From Clostridia bacterium (lineage in GTDB: Bacteria; Bacillota; Clostridia; UBA1381): a stretch of 64,000 nt of DNA. The DNA is taken from the NCBI GenBank assembly GCA_017935675.1, contig JAGBHE010000061.1, positions 124,001-188,000 of the forward strand, written 5' to 3'. The notes beneath the pieces are model-generated. The model was not told the DNA's origin. It did no database searches and was given only the letters and a program-made list of their open reading frames with translations. Below, piece by piece: positions 34,121-44,500 of the stretch. The first letter of the stretch is position 1. Each line of letters begins with the position of its first letter. The position numbers and the translations under genes are program-made.

Positions 34121-34936
34121 TTATGCATTATGCATTCTGCATTGCGATTGCAAAATGCAATCGCTTATTATTTCCTCCGTGGTAAAAAGTCCGCTGAAGC
34201 GCCCGCCGAGCTTTTGACCGAGTACGGCGGCCTGAGGCGGGAGCACGGAGCTTATGCAGCGCAGTCTTTCATCTGTCAGCACACTGCGGCAGTCTCCGTC
34301 AAGAATTATTTTTCCGCCCTCAAAAACTATAACGCGCTTTGCAAAATCCGCAACTATCTCCATATCGTGAGATACCATAATCACCGTAGTGCCCGAATTG
34401 TTTAAGTCGGCTACTATTTTCATTATTCTCATACATTCCCTGTAATCAAGTCCGGTTGTGGGCTCATCAAGAATAAGAATTTCCGGATTTGCCGCAAGCA
34501 CTGAGGCGAGGGCAACCTTCTGACGTTCACCCTTGCTTAGAGAAAACGGTTCGCTTTTCGTGTCAAGCTCCAGCATTTCGGCGGTTTCGCGTATTATTTT
34601 ATCGGCTTCTCCGCCTGCTATACCTATACATGACAGTGAAAAGCCTATTTCATCATAAACACTTGTTTTACATATTTGTCTGTCCGGATTCTGGAAAAGG
34701 AACCCGCAAAGCTTTGCGCGGTTTTTTGCCTTAAGCTCCCTTGTGTCCGTGCCGCAGAGCCTTACACATCCTGAGGTTGGCTTAAGAAGCCCGCTGATAA
34801 GCTTTACCATTGTTGTTTTACCGGCTCCGTTTCCGCCGGTTATAGCTGTAAAGCTGCCCTTTTCAAGCTGCAGATTCAAATTGTTTATTACCGGTCCTTC
34901 GGCATATCCAAAGGCTACATTGCTGAGTTCAATCAT
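34121..34936 (-). CDS. ECF transporter ATP-binding protein (second copy)
   Basis: This ABC ATPase of about 271 aa has Walker A 'GGNGAGKTT', signature 'LSKGERQKVALAS', Walker B 'ILILDEPTTGLD' and H-loop 'VSHDMEI'. ATG at 34936 has GGAG 11 bp upstream and overlaps the previous gene by 8 bp. The last ~14 residues and the stop codon are encoded by a palindromic, repeat-like sequence (GCGATTGCA/TGCAATCGC plus TATGCAT units), so the C-terminus looks replaced or extended by inserted repeat DNA. Confidence 0.9.
   Translation of the reverse strand: MIELSNVAFGYAEGPVINNLNLQLEKGSFTAITGGNGAGKTTMVKLISGLLKPTSGCVRLCGTDTRELKAKNRAKLCGFLFQNPDRQICKTSVYDEIGFSLSCIGIAGGEADKIIRETAEMLELDTKSEPFSLSKGERQKVALASVLAANPEILILDEPTTGLDYRECMRIMKIVADLNNSGTTVIMVSHDMEIVADFAKRVIVFEGGKIILDGDCRSVLTDERLRCISSVLPPQAAVLGQKLGGRFSGLFTTEEIISDCILQSQCRMHNA
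34131..34164. repeat. Short palindromic repeat in ecfA 3' end
   Basis: A 9-bp perfect hairpin (34144-34164, AAA loop) next to TATGCAT/CTGCAT units. It looks like a small intergenic repeat captured by the coding region. Confidence 0.55.
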
Positions 34937-35777
34937 CGGCTTCGCACACTCCTTTAACAATTTCCGCCGCTTCATCAACATTAACCGCGGCAGGACCTGT
35001 ATAAAGACCTCTGCGGCGAAGCTCCTCGGAAATATCCGTTACACGCGGACAGCTTACACCTGTTTCCTTAAGCCTTGCCGCATCCTTAAGAACCTCTCTC
35101 ACAGATCCGTATTCAAGCAGCCTGCCCCTATTCAGAACGGCAAGCTTTTTTGCGTATTCGCAAAGCAGCATAATTTTCTGTTCAATCACAATGACTGTAA
35201 CGCCGTGCTCTTCGTTAAGACGCTTCAGCATTTTAAAAATTCTTACGCTGCTTTGGGGGTCAAGCTCTCCGGTAGGCTCATCAAGAATAAGTATTTTCGG
35301 TTTAAGTGCAATAATAGCCGCTATTGCCGCCTTTTGCTTCTGACCGCCGCTTAAGGTGTTGAGGTTCCGATAGCGCAGCTCAGGTATTCCCGCTTCTTCA
35401 AGAGCCTCTGTAATCCGCTGCTCTGTCTCCTCCGCAGGTACGGAAAAGTTTTCAAGTCCGAACAGAATTTCATCTTCAACAACAGAGGTTGTCATCTGGC
35501 TGTCGATATCCTGCATAACGCAGGCTGTTATTTTCGCTATATCCTCCGGCGGAGTGTCTATCGTATCCATACCGTTGACAGTAACCGAGCCATAAAAATC
35601 TCCGGGTCTGTAATGAGGTATAACGGCGCATATGCTGTGGGCAAGAGTTGTTTTTCCTGCACCGCTGCCGCCTATTATGCCGATAAAATCTCCATCCTCT
35701 ATTTCAAGATTGATTCCGCTCAGTGCCGGCACGTCTGAGCCCTTGTATGTAAACGAAAAATCCTTGATTGAAATCAT
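34929..35777 (-). CDS. ECF transporter ATP-binding protein (first copy)
   Basis: This 282-aa ABC ATPase has Walker A 'GGSGAGKTT' (~36-44), Q-loop 'VMQDIDSQM', signature 'LSGGQKQKAAIAA', Walker B 'ILILDEPTGELD' and a histidine-less switch 'VIVIEQKIM'. The Glu-Gln in place of the usual switch His is seen in some EcfA1 proteins. It forms a heterodimer with the adjacent ATPase. It lies 19 bp after the S component gene. Confidence 0.9.
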   Translation of the reverse strand: MISIKDFSFTYKGSDVPALSGINLEIEDGDFIGIIGGSGAGKTTLAHSICAVIPHYRPGDFYGSVTVNGMDTIDTPPEDIAKITACVMQDIDSQMTTSVVEDEILFGLENFSVPAEETEQRITEALEEAGIPELRYRNLNTLSGGQKQKAAIAAIIALKPKILILDEPTGELDPQSSVRIFKMLKRLNEEHGVTVIVIEQKIMLLCEYAKKLAVLNRGRLLEYGSVREVLKDAARLKETGVSCPRVTDISEELRRRGLYTGPAAVNVDEAAEIVKGVCEADD

Positions 35778-35796
35778 AATCCTTTTCCTCTTTCAT

Positions 35797-36339
35797 TCAG
35801 CGTTTCATTGCATGCTTGAGCGGAATGTACAGAATCTGAACAATTACGCTGTTTATTGCAGCTGTCCCGAAGATAATTCCGCAGAAAAGCTTAAGGGGCA
35901 TCGGCGATACGTCCGCGCCTGAATAAAGGGCAAGATATACTATGCCGATAAAGGTAAATCCGCTTACAAGCGTACTTATAAATGTGGTAACAATCATTGA
36001 AAGTGAAACCTTTCCTACATTCATCGGAATTTTCATAAGGAAGTACATGCATACGGCGCCTACGGTTTCGCTTACTAAGTTTACATAAGGTGTTCCCGGA
36101 AACAGCTGGCATATGATTCCGGAAAGCAGACCGATGATTACGGATTCTCCGAAGCGCGGGCGTATGATAAGCATCGCAAGACAATACATTGCAATAATGA
36201 AATTCGGCTTTACAACGGTAAACATTGAGCCGACAAAAAATTTAAGAACTGCTCCCGCAGCGAGCAGTACGCCGATAAAAATGATTTCGGTAAGGCTGAG
36301 ACCCTTAGCCTGAGTTGTTGTGACAGTTCGTTTTTCCAT
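35797..36339 (-). CDS. trpP: ECF S component, TrpP-like (predicted tryptophan transporter)
   Basis: This 180-aa protein has five to six membrane helices. The pattern 'GAVLKFFVGSMFTVVKPNF', 'RPRFGESVIIGLLSGII', 'FPGTPYVNLVSETVGAVCM' and a final 'AAINSVIVQILYIPL' follows the layout of TrpP proteins (KP in the first loop, PR then IG..GII in the second, PxG..N in the third). TrpP has been predicted as a tryptophan S component. A 5-nt-periodic NAG track in the leader, as bound by the tryptophan-sensing TRAP protein, supports this independently. The SD GGAGG 9 bp before ATG 36339 lies in a potential hairpin. Confidence 0.78.
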   Translation of the reverse strand: MEKRTVTTTQAKGLSLTEIIFIGVLLAAGAVLKFFVGSMFTVVKPNFIIAMYCLAMLIIRPRFGESVIIGLLSGIICQLFPGTPYVNLVSETVGAVCMYFLMKIPMNVGKVSLSMIVTTFISTLVSGFTFIGIVYLALYSGADVSPMPLKLFCGIIFGTAAINSVIVQILYIPLKHAMKR

Positions 36340-36480
36340 AATAAAAAACCTCCGTAAAAATAATAATATTCAGCAGAGGTTTGATTTTCAAAATATTAAA
36401 TTACGGCATGACCGGATGCTTCCGTCATACTCTCTCGTCTCATCTCGTCAATCTAATCTTATCTAATCTCATCTCTACTT
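36340..36480 (-). promoter_or_regulatory. Leader with TRAP-like NAG repeats upstream of trpP
   Basis: On the minus strand, 36477-36430 carries NAG triplets at exact 5-nt spacing in two blocks (GAG-GAG-UAG-AAG-UAG, then GAG-GAG-GAG), plus flanking UAG and GAG. Multiple NAG triplets with 2-nt spacers are the binding site of TRAP. Downstream, ATGAC..GTCAT and AACCTC/GAGGTT pairings follow. The latter, and CCGTAA with TTACGG, would hide the ribosome site GGAGG, so translational control is likely. The T-rich tract after GAGG could alternatively give termination. Confidence 0.7.
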
Positions 36481-36487
36481 GAAAAGT

Positions 36488-36516
36488 ATTATAGCATATC
36501 AAAAAGGCTTTGTCAA
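36488..36516 (-). promoter_or_regulatory. Promoter of trpP-ecfAAT operon
   Basis: Minus-strand TTGACA (36516-36511), 17-bp spacer, TATAAT (36493-36488), a perfect consensus. Transcription would start near 36482, directly before the NAG track. Confidence 0.9.
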
Positions 36517-36590
36517 GAGCTTTTTAAAAAAAATAAAAAATTTTTCATATGATGATATGAAATATTGACAATAAAACAGAAAGGCAGTTA

Positions 36591-36619
36591 TTTACACTTA
36601 TTTTTACGTATGTTATAAT
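36591..36619 (+). promoter_or_regulatory. Promoter of the polysaccharide-utilisation locus
   Basis: TTTACA (36591-36596), 17-bp spacer, TATAAT (36614-36619), about 100 bp before the first gene at 36720. No binding site for the locus regulator could be identified by eye. Confidence 0.75.
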
Positions 36620-36719
36620 GATGACACGTTAAATGCAGTACTGAATATGTCTGCATTTGTTATTGAAGTCCGCAAATTTTTTCTGTTGAAGCGGCAAATG
36701 GAAAGGGATGAAATAAAAT

Positions 36720-39700
36720 ATGAAAAAACTTGCATGCAGGCTTTTAAGTATTGTGATGATAATAGGAATGTCTTTTCCGAAGGTCACATTTGCAGATGCC
36801 GGAATGTATACCGTAAGATTATTTGACGGCAGTACGCTGCTTAAGGAATATCATGTTGCTCAGGGAGATTTTCAGATAGTTGAAAGCAATACGGTTAACG
36901 GCGGCAGGTTTCTTAAGGGCTGGCTTACCGCAGACGGCTCAATGCTTTACGGGTACAGAATCTGTCCCGGGGAGGATATGGATCTGTATGCTTTTTACGG
37001 CGATTGTACGGAGCCTGTGCCGGGGACAAATTTATTTGACAATCCTTCAATGGAGGAAAATGTATTTGATATTCGTCCCTCAAACGGCAAAGTCTTTTTT
37101 GAAACGGACGGGGACGGAAACAAAATCCTGAGGTATGAAAGAGGTTCCGGTCATGCATCAATACAGCGGTATGTCAAATGGGAGGCGGGAAGGCACTATC
37201 TTGTCTCCTTCCGTATAAAAAGTGATGAAGCGCAGGACGTATATCTGAACCCCAGATATACAGATTCAGGCGGCGGCTCGTCTGACCATGGTATATTTGC
37301 CGGAAAAAACGAGGCGGGCAAGTGGTCGGATTACAGTAAAACCATTGTAATTCCCGACAATCATGTTCCGTCGGAATATGACGCCATAAGCTTTTTTTCA
37401 AGCCCGGGTACGAATATTGAGAATAATGATAATCTTTATGATGATTTGTCCCTTATACCGTATTTTAAAATAAGCTATGACCTTAACGGCGGGGGAGAAG
37501 GGCGGCCTGAGAATGAATATACACTGAGTGATTCCTATGATATAAATCCTTCTTCGGTACCTGAAAGAGGCGGTTATATTTTTAAAGGCTGGGCGGCTGA
37601 CAAGGCTTCGGAAACACCGGTAACTGCCGTAGATACAGGTAACGGTGATGTTACGCTGTATGCAATATGGGAGCTGGACGAAAGCGCGCTTGTTTCGGAC
37701 GTGGTTTCATATATTCCGTCAACGGATAAAAAGGGTATAGCCGACGGAACTGTAAGCATTGATTGCACAAAGATTCCGTCAGGATATGATACGGCGGAGC
37801 TGTATTTTGCAAATGACACCGGAGCGCTGCCGGAGTATACCCGGCTTCACAGCATGGAGCTTTCCGGAGATACGGCTCAGTATACCATGACCGGCAGCAG
37901 AGCGTTTCCGAAGGAAGCCACTAAAATTATGGCAGTCTTAAAGGGCGGCAGCGCAGGGGAGCTGGCAGCAGTCTGCGATATTCCGGAAAGTATGAGACAT
38001 GACGCGGAGGAAAAGCCGCTGCTGTCGTTTTATGCAATATCCGATATACATGTGGGAAATGATTACTGGCCGGAAATGACGATTAACAGAAATAATGTGG
38101 CGGCAGATATAAAGCAGGCGGCTCCTGATTTTGTGACAATTGCGGGAGACCTTGTTGATCACGGTATTGCGTCGGAATATGCTGAGCTGAGGAATTTTCT
38201 CAAAACAAGCTTTAACGACTTGAATATTCCGGCGTTTATAACGAACGGAAATCACGAGTTATTCAATATAAAATACGAGCATACCGGCTATGATATCCAA
38301 GCGCTGACCGATATATATGATTACCAGATTGGAGCGGTATCACAAAATCCCGATGTAAGCATTTGCCGTGAGAAGGGAGCTTTGTTTTATTCCGCTGAGT
38401 TTAAGGATCGGAAGCTCATCTTTCTTTCATCGCCAACTGTTTCGGATAACGGCATTGATGTTACCTACAGCATAACGGGAAAACAGCTTAACTGGCTGGA
38501 TGAGGAGCTTTATGACGGCGAAAGGTCAAATAAAACAACCTTTGTCTTTTCACATATCGGTCTTGTCGGATATAATCCATACAGGGATGTGGGATTAACA
38601 AATTCGGAGGAAGTAATTAAAATCCTGAATAAGCACCCGAATTCGGTGATAATAAGCGGTCACACTCATTCCTATCTCGACGACGACGCGCACTATACCG
38701 TGGTTTCCGACATGAAAACCACCTTCAGCGCATTGAATGACGGCTGTGCTGTATGGCTTAATGCTCCGTACGGCGGAACAGGTTATTTCAAGGATTATTC
38801 CATGGGTCAGTACATAGAAATTTACAGCGATAAAATTCTTATCAAAGCAAGACAGTTTACAAACCCCGGGAAATTTATATCAAAGCATTTGTATATGATT
38901 GAAATACCCGATTATAAGCTGCAGCCGGGAGAGGCTTCGATGGAGGGCAGCTTTGAAGGCGGAAGTACTCTTACGGCAAAGCTTGACGGAGAAGAACCGC
39001 CGGAGGGCAGCACGTTTTTGTGGAGCATAGGCAATAAAATTATCGGTACCGATAAAAGCTGTACAATAGAGCCTGACAGCTTTTTTGTGGGAAAAAGGCT
39101 CGCTCTCAGAATAATCCTTCCGGACGGCTCGTATACCTCATGCGTTTCCCGGCAGGTGTTTGGGGAATCAACAGTAAGCTATGATTTGAACGGCGGCTCA
39201 GGTATAGCGCCGCCTGAAGAAAGGTCATATAAGGGCGCCGTGTATTATCCTCCGGTTAAAAATTATTTTCCGGTTAAGCCGGGCGCATATTTTATAGGCT
39301 GGTCAACCGATAAAAACGCAGTGCAGCCTCAGCCCTTTGTTAATATAGACGGAGATACGGCGCTTTATGCGGTATATACGGATAAGCCGGAATTTCATTT
39401 CGATGCCAATTTATCCGGCTGGGAGCCGACCTACGGTGTTGCAAGTGCGGAGATAAAGGATTCAATGATGATATGCACTTCGGGGAATAAGGTAAGCGAT
39501 TTGTTTTTTACCATGAACAATGCTCATATAGATGCGGACAAATATAAATACCTGAGAATTAAGATGAAGCTTGAAGGCGATACCGGGACTGACGGCATGT
39601 ACTTTGAAACAAGTGAAAGCGGTTTTAACGAGACAAAAACAAAAATTCCGTTTTTATCCGAAAATATTGCCGCTTCAGCCGATGGAATGAGTATTTATGA

Positions 39701-41546
39701 GTTTTACATTCCCGGCATAACCGATTATTGGACGGGAAATGTCAGCAAGCTCCGGTTTGATGTGATAAGCACTCTTAACGGCAGGGCTTCGGTAGATTAT
39801 GTGGTTTTCTCCGATAAGAAGGGGATTTTCGGGGCGGAAATTTATGCTGCTGAGCCGAAAGCCGGCGAGGCGGTTAAAAATGAAGCGGAGCTTTCTCCGG
39901 ATACCTTAAACTGTACTGTTCTTGAGGCAGGCTTTAACACGGCTCATGAAATTTTCAAAGAGGGAAAGTCTTATGAGTATTCCGTAACGCTTGCGCCGGA
40001 TGAGGGCTATGCTTTCACAACGGCGGAGGATTTGAAGGCTAACGCGAAAATCAACGGGAAAAAGGTAACAGACGCCGTAATAAATCCGGACGGAACCGCA
40101 GTGCTGATATACGAATATGAAAGTCTTCCCGCCGGAGAGGCGTCCGGCACACTCAGCGGCGACTGGGAGGTATGGGACGGAAGCGTTGACGCCCAGTGGG
40201 GAGGAAACTACAGTACGGGCAGTGTTTTTGAAATAAACAATGCAAGTCAGTTTATTGCTTTCAGAAATATGGTTCTGTCGGGAAAAACCTTTCAGAATAA
40301 ACAAATAATACTTAATTGCAATATAGATCTCAACAATCTCAATCTGAAACACGGTGTAGGTGATAAAAGAGCTGTCGGCTGGGAATCGGGCAAGGATTTA
40401 ACCATGTTTGACGGTGTTTTTGAAGGAAACGGGCATATCATAAGAAACCTCAGCATGAATCCCAATATCGCGGATACTGCGCTGAACAATATAGAAAACA
40501 GCTATTGCGTTGGTCTGTTTTTTATATCGCCGAATGCACAGCTTTTGAATCTTGGGCTTGAAAATGTGAAAATAACGCTTCATGACGCCATGCCGCCTGC
40601 CGATACAAGTTATGGAGGTCTGCTTTCCATCAACAGCTACGGAAAAGTTTCAGACTGCTATGTTAAAAATATAGCCTTTTACGGCGGCTGGACCGATGAT
40701 GTTGAGATGCCGGCTCCGTATCTCGGCGGCTTTGCCGCAAGGTCAATGGGCGGCCTTATAACAAACTCATATGCTGACGGCGTGGATTTTACAAATGTTA
40801 CAAGGGGACTTCTTAACATAAACTCCAGAAAGACAGGTCTTGTGTGCGCCGACGGGGGAGCGGTTATCAAAAACTGCTATACTGCCGGCATCAAGTATAA
40901 TATTAATGATACAATGAGTATGAGCGCATCAATGCCCTCCGGAAAGGTAATGCAGAATTATGACAGCGTAGTATATCCGGATAACAATAACGACAAATGT
41001 GTTATGGATAAGCTTTATTCGGAGGCTCCGTACAGACTGATAAGCGGTGCGGCGGCCATGGAAAGCAGCGCCTCGGGAACTCTTGAAGAGGCGGCAGCTG
41101 ATATTTCCTCAACCCTTGGCGGTGCGTTTGTAACCTATCCGTCATTAAATGCCCGCCCAAGGCTTGCATGGGAGGGACCGCCGTTAATGCTCAGCTATGA
41201 CAGGCGGGGAATATATAAGGATTACGGCAAGCTGACAGAGACGGAGATAACAGAAAGCGGACTGTCTGCAGGCGCGCTGACGGCAGAGCTCAGCGGCATT
41301 AAAAACGAAACGGGAATTGATGTTGACGGAATTATCTGTTTTACGTATGTAAGCGGCGGAGAATTGAAAAAATACAATTCCGTAAAGCTTCGGATACCCG
41401 CCTTCGGAAGGCTGACGGATGATGTGATTGTTGAGCTGGATTTGTCCGTGGAGACAATAAAGGACGGAGATTTTGCGCAGGTGATAATGTATTCTGAAAC
41501 GGGCGCTGTGCCCCTCAGCCCGGCAATCAGCCTTTCGGTTCGGTAA
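36720..41546 (+). CDS. Large secreted metallophosphoesterase with carbohydrate-binding-like and GLUG-like domains
   Basis: This is a 1608-aa protein with a signal peptide (cut near 'VTFA-DA', residue 25). In order: a Listeria/Bacteroides-type beta-grasp repeat (~28-95), a CBM4/9-like jelly roll (~102-245), a second repeat ('ISYDLNGGGEG', ~250-318), a calcineurin-like phosphoesterase (~434-715; 'SDIHVG', 'AGDLVDHG', 'NGNHELF', 'SGHTHSY'), a third repeat ('VSYDLNGGSG', ~816-890), another jelly-roll-like part, and a beta-helical domain from 'WDGSVDAQW' (~1149-1480). It starts the locus and probably cleaves a phosphodiester or phosphomonoester on a surface-bound glycan. No wall anchor is visible. 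Confidence 0.82.
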   Translation: MKKLACRLLSIVMIIGMSFPKVTFADAGMYTVRLFDGSTLLKEYHVAQGDFQIVESNTVNGGRFLKGWLTADGSMLYGYRICPGEDMDLYAFYGDCTEPVPGTNLFDNPSMEENVFDIRPSNGKVFFETDGDGNKILRYERGSGHASIQRYVKWEAGRHYLVSFRIKSDEAQDVYLNPRYTDSGGGSSDHGIFAGKNEAGKWSDYSKTIVIPDNHVPSEYDAISFFSSPGTNIENNDNLYDDLSLIPYFKISYDLNGGGEGRPENEYTLSDSYDINPSSVPERGGYIFKGWAADKASETPVTAVDTGNGDVTLYAIWELDESALVSDVVSYIPSTDKKGIADGTVSIDCTKIPSGYDTAELYFANDTGALPEYTRLHSMELSGDTAQYTMTGSRAFPKEATKIMAVLKGGSAGELAAVCDIPESMRHDAEEKPLLSFYAISDIHVGNDYWPEMTINRNNVAADIKQAAPDFVTIAGDLVDHGIASEYAELRNFLKTSFNDLNIPAFITNGNHELFNIKYEHTGYDIQALTDIYDYQIGAVSQNPDVSICREKGALFYSAEFKDRKLIFLSSPTVSDNGIDVTYSITGKQLNWLDEELYDGERSNKTTFVFSHIGLVGYNPYRDVGLTNSEEVIKILNKHPNSVIISGHTHSYLDDDAHYTVVSDMKTTFSALNDGCAVWLNAPYGGTGYFKDYSMGQYIEIYSDKILIKARQFTNPGKFISKHLYMIEIPDYKLQPGEASMEGSFEGGSTLTAKLDGEEPPEGSTFLWSIGNKIIGTDKSCTIEPDSFFVGKRLALRIILPDGSYTSCVSRQVFGESTVSYDLNGGSGIAPPEERSYKGAVYYPPVKNYFPVKPGAYFIGWSTDKNAVQPQPFVNIDGDTALYAVYTDKPEFHFDANLSGWEPTYGVASAEIKDSMMICTSGNKVSDLFFTMNNAHIDADKYKYLRIKMKLEGDTGTDGMYFETSESGFNETKTKIPFLSENIAASADGMSIYEFYIPGITDYWTGNVSKLRFDVISTLNGRASVDYVVFSDKKGIFGAEIYAAEPKAGEAVKNEAELSPDTLNCTVLEAGFNTAHEIFKEGKSYEYSVTLAPDEGYAFTTAEDLKANAKINGKKVTDAVINPDGTAVLIYEYESLPAGEASGTLSGDWEVWDGSVDAQWGGNYSTGSVFEINNASQFIAFRNMVLSGKTFQNKQIILNCNIDLNNLNLKHGVGDKRAVGWESGKDLTMFDGVFEGNGHIIRNLSMNPNIADTALNNIENSYCVGLFFISPNAQLLNLGLENVKITLHDAMPPADTSYGGLLSINSYGKVSDCYVKNIAFYGGWTDDVEMPAPYLGGFAARSMGGLITNSYADGVDFTNVTRGLLNINSRKTGLVCADGGAVIKNCYTAGIKYNINDTMSMSASMPSGKVMQNYDSVVYPDNNNDKCVMDKLYSEAPYRLISGAAAMESSASGTLEEAAADISSTLGGAFVTYPSLNARPRLAWEGPPLMLSYDRRGIYKDYGKLTETEITESGLSAGALTAELSGIKNETGIDVDGIICFTYVSGGELKKYNSVKLRIPAFGRLTDDVIVELDLSVETIKDGDFAQVIMYSETGAVPLSPAISLSVR

Positions 41547-41568
41547 ATTTCAGGAGGGAGATCAATTT

Positions 41569-44500
41569 ATGAAGGTATTACACAGATTAAATAAGCTTAT
41601 TGCTTTTCTTCTTGCAGTCTGCTGCACGGAAAGCGGCGCAGTATTTGCCGCGGAGCAAGGCAATGCCGGGTATAAGGATACTGACTTTCTTATTACATAC
41701 GCCCGGGACGGTCAGTTTGATGCTGCAAAATACTCAAGCTGGGACAGAAATATTCCTTTTCCCGGCGAGGACTTTTCAAACAGCAATGAAAATGTAAGCA
41801 CAAACGTTTTGAATGACGGAAGCCCGGAGCATCCATCGGAGGCGTACAGGGCATTAAATGAAATAAAGGGCGGCATAGTTACACTGGATTTTGATTTTTC
41901 AATGGACAGGATGATGGATACGGCATACAGGCTTCTTGATGATAAGAAAACCTTATTCGGTGTTGTTACCCGCAGCGGCGGCATTTATCTTGAACAGCCG
42001 GGAGGCGAGCTCCTTTATATGGCCCCCTGCAGTGCATCTTATGTAACCGGCGAGTTTACTTATGTTGTTAAAGCGGTAATTGATTTTGACAGGCAAAGAA
42101 TTGTTTCCGTTCAGATAAACGGCAAAACATATGCTGAGGATAAGCCATATGCAAATCCCGTAACGATGGCAAACGGCTTTGATATATCAACTGGTAAGGA
42201 ATCGGTAGGTGTTCTGACAAACCGAAGGCTGTACATAAGCGGGGGATATTATGTATACGAGTGCTTCTGGAACCCCGGAGGGGGGCTGCCCGATGACTGG
42301 ATTATAAGCACCGACACAGGCGCGGCTTCTCTGAAAACATCGGCTTTAAGGTTTCCCGACAAGCACAGTCTGCTTCTTAACACCGTAAACGGAGCTGTAA
42401 GCTGTGAAAAGAAGATATCGCCTGTTTCAGGCAATCTCATATTTGAGATAAATACGCTTCAGACAAAAAAGAGAGATGATTTTTGCATAAGCTTAAACGG
42501 CGGCGGGAAGACTGCTGCCGCAATAACCTCGGACGGAAACAGCTTCTGCTATATTGATGAAAGCGGAACTCCGGTGCCGTTTTATACTTATACGGATAAT
42601 GTATGGTATCATATTAAGCTTGACGCAGACGTTGAAAATTCTGTGTTTGATATTTATCTGAACAATAAGCTCAAGGTGTCGGGGATACGGTTTGATAATT
42701 CTGTTTCATCGGTTGACAGGATACTGGTTAATGCCGGCAAAAATCAGAACAGCCTTGTATTGGATGATATTAAGCTGTACAGAAAAAGAATATACGAAAA
42801 CTATGTTTCTCCTCCCGAGCCTGTGAAAAAGAAGGATGACAACACTCTTGTGTGCATGCAAATGTGTCCTCTGTGGACAGAAGGAACTCATTACGGCTGG
42901 GATCCCATAAAGGCGGCATCAAATGAGAGGGAGCCGCTTCTGGGATTTTATGATGAGGGAAATCCGGAGATTTATGACTGGACAATCAAATGGATGGCGG
43001 AGCACGGTGTGGATTTTCAGTTCCAGTGCGTTTATCCTGTTGCAAGAATAAACTTTTCTGTACCGGGCGAGCCCATAAAAAATGATATGGTAAGGGAATA
43101 TAACGGCATTACGGAAGGTTATATGAACGCCAGGTACAGTGATATGATGAAATTTGCCGTTATTCTTGAATGCAGCACGTTCTTTAAAGGATATCAGCAT
43201 TATAATGAATTTTTTGATTATTATCTTCCGTTTTACATTGAATATTATCTGAAGGATGACAGATATATGAAAATTGACGGAAGGCCTGTAATCGGGATAT
43301 ACTCTCTGCTATCCTTTATGAGTATTTTTGATGACGGAACGGGAACGGAGTCCGTAAAAAGAGGAGTGGAAAAATTCAGAAAGGCCTGCATGGACGCAGG
43401 CGTGGGAAATCCGTATATCGTTTCAAACCGCAGCACGGATTCAAATATTATAACAATGGCGAAGCAGGCGGGTCTTGACGCTGTTACGTCATACGGTCTC
43501 GGCGGTTTGGCAACCTTTGCGTCTCAAAGCCTTAACATGCGCTCAGCCATAGAGAACTGCAAATCGGAGGGGATTGATTTCTGGCCGATTGCAACTCCTA
43601 TGAGAGATGATATAGCGTGGCGCGTTTTCAGCGGCTACAGCCACAGCGGAGACGAGTTCAGGGAGTATCTTTCAATGATGCAGAAGGAAGTGATGGATAA
43701 TGTACCCTCCCGTCTCAGTAAAAAGGTAATAAATATGACAACCTGGGACGAATACGGAGAAGGTCATATCATTGCTCCGACCGTCGGCAGGGGATTTGAG
43801 TATCTTGACGCCATAAGAGACGTTCTGACGGATGGGGCAGACTTGCATGAGGACGAGATTCCGTCAGCCGTGGAAAAGCAGCGCGTCAACAGGCTTTATG
43901 TCCGGGACAGAAAAACCGTGTTTTCCGGAGGGGAAAATCCGCAGGCAATGCCGACGGACACAAGGATTGTTCAGGGGAGAAGGGAAAAAAGCATTCCGGA
44001 GACTATACCTGCCCATGTTAAAAAGGGACTGTATTTTACCAATCCCGCAGACGCCTCAAAGGTTGTTGCACATGACAGCATTTCCGAAATAACAAGCGGA
44101 GAAAGCGGGATTACGGTAAAGCCCGGAGGGCTAACTCCCGCCATAGCCGTAAATGAGCCGCTTGAAATGGATGCGTATGATGTAACTTATGTAAAACTCA
44201 GAATGAAGAAAAATCCTTCCTCCGGCGGCGGGTGGTTTATGTGGACGTCTGACCTTTTACCGTCCTTTTCAACGGAGCAAAAGGTATATTTTAATCCGCT
44301 TACCGATGACGGAAGCGAGTTTGCGGATTACTATATTCCCGTCGGGAAAAGCGTATTCTGGAAGGGCAGAATATCTGATATAAGAATAATTCTCGGCGAT
44401 ATTACAAATCAGGCGATACCCTTTGAAATAGAATCCATAGAATTTTTGAGTGACGAGACAATAACAGGCGGCGACAAGCTTGTTATTGACGGCTGGGTAC

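Noticed and set aside
34743..35354. 203-codon open frame on the plus strand
   Set aside because: It is antisense to the two ECF ATPase genes, which carry complete ABC motifs.
36340..36390. Simple intrinsic terminator before trpP
   Set aside because: The AACCTC/GAGGTT stem has a ~29-nt loop and its 3' arm is the ribosome site of trpP, so hiding of the SD is the better reading; termination is kept only as an alternative.
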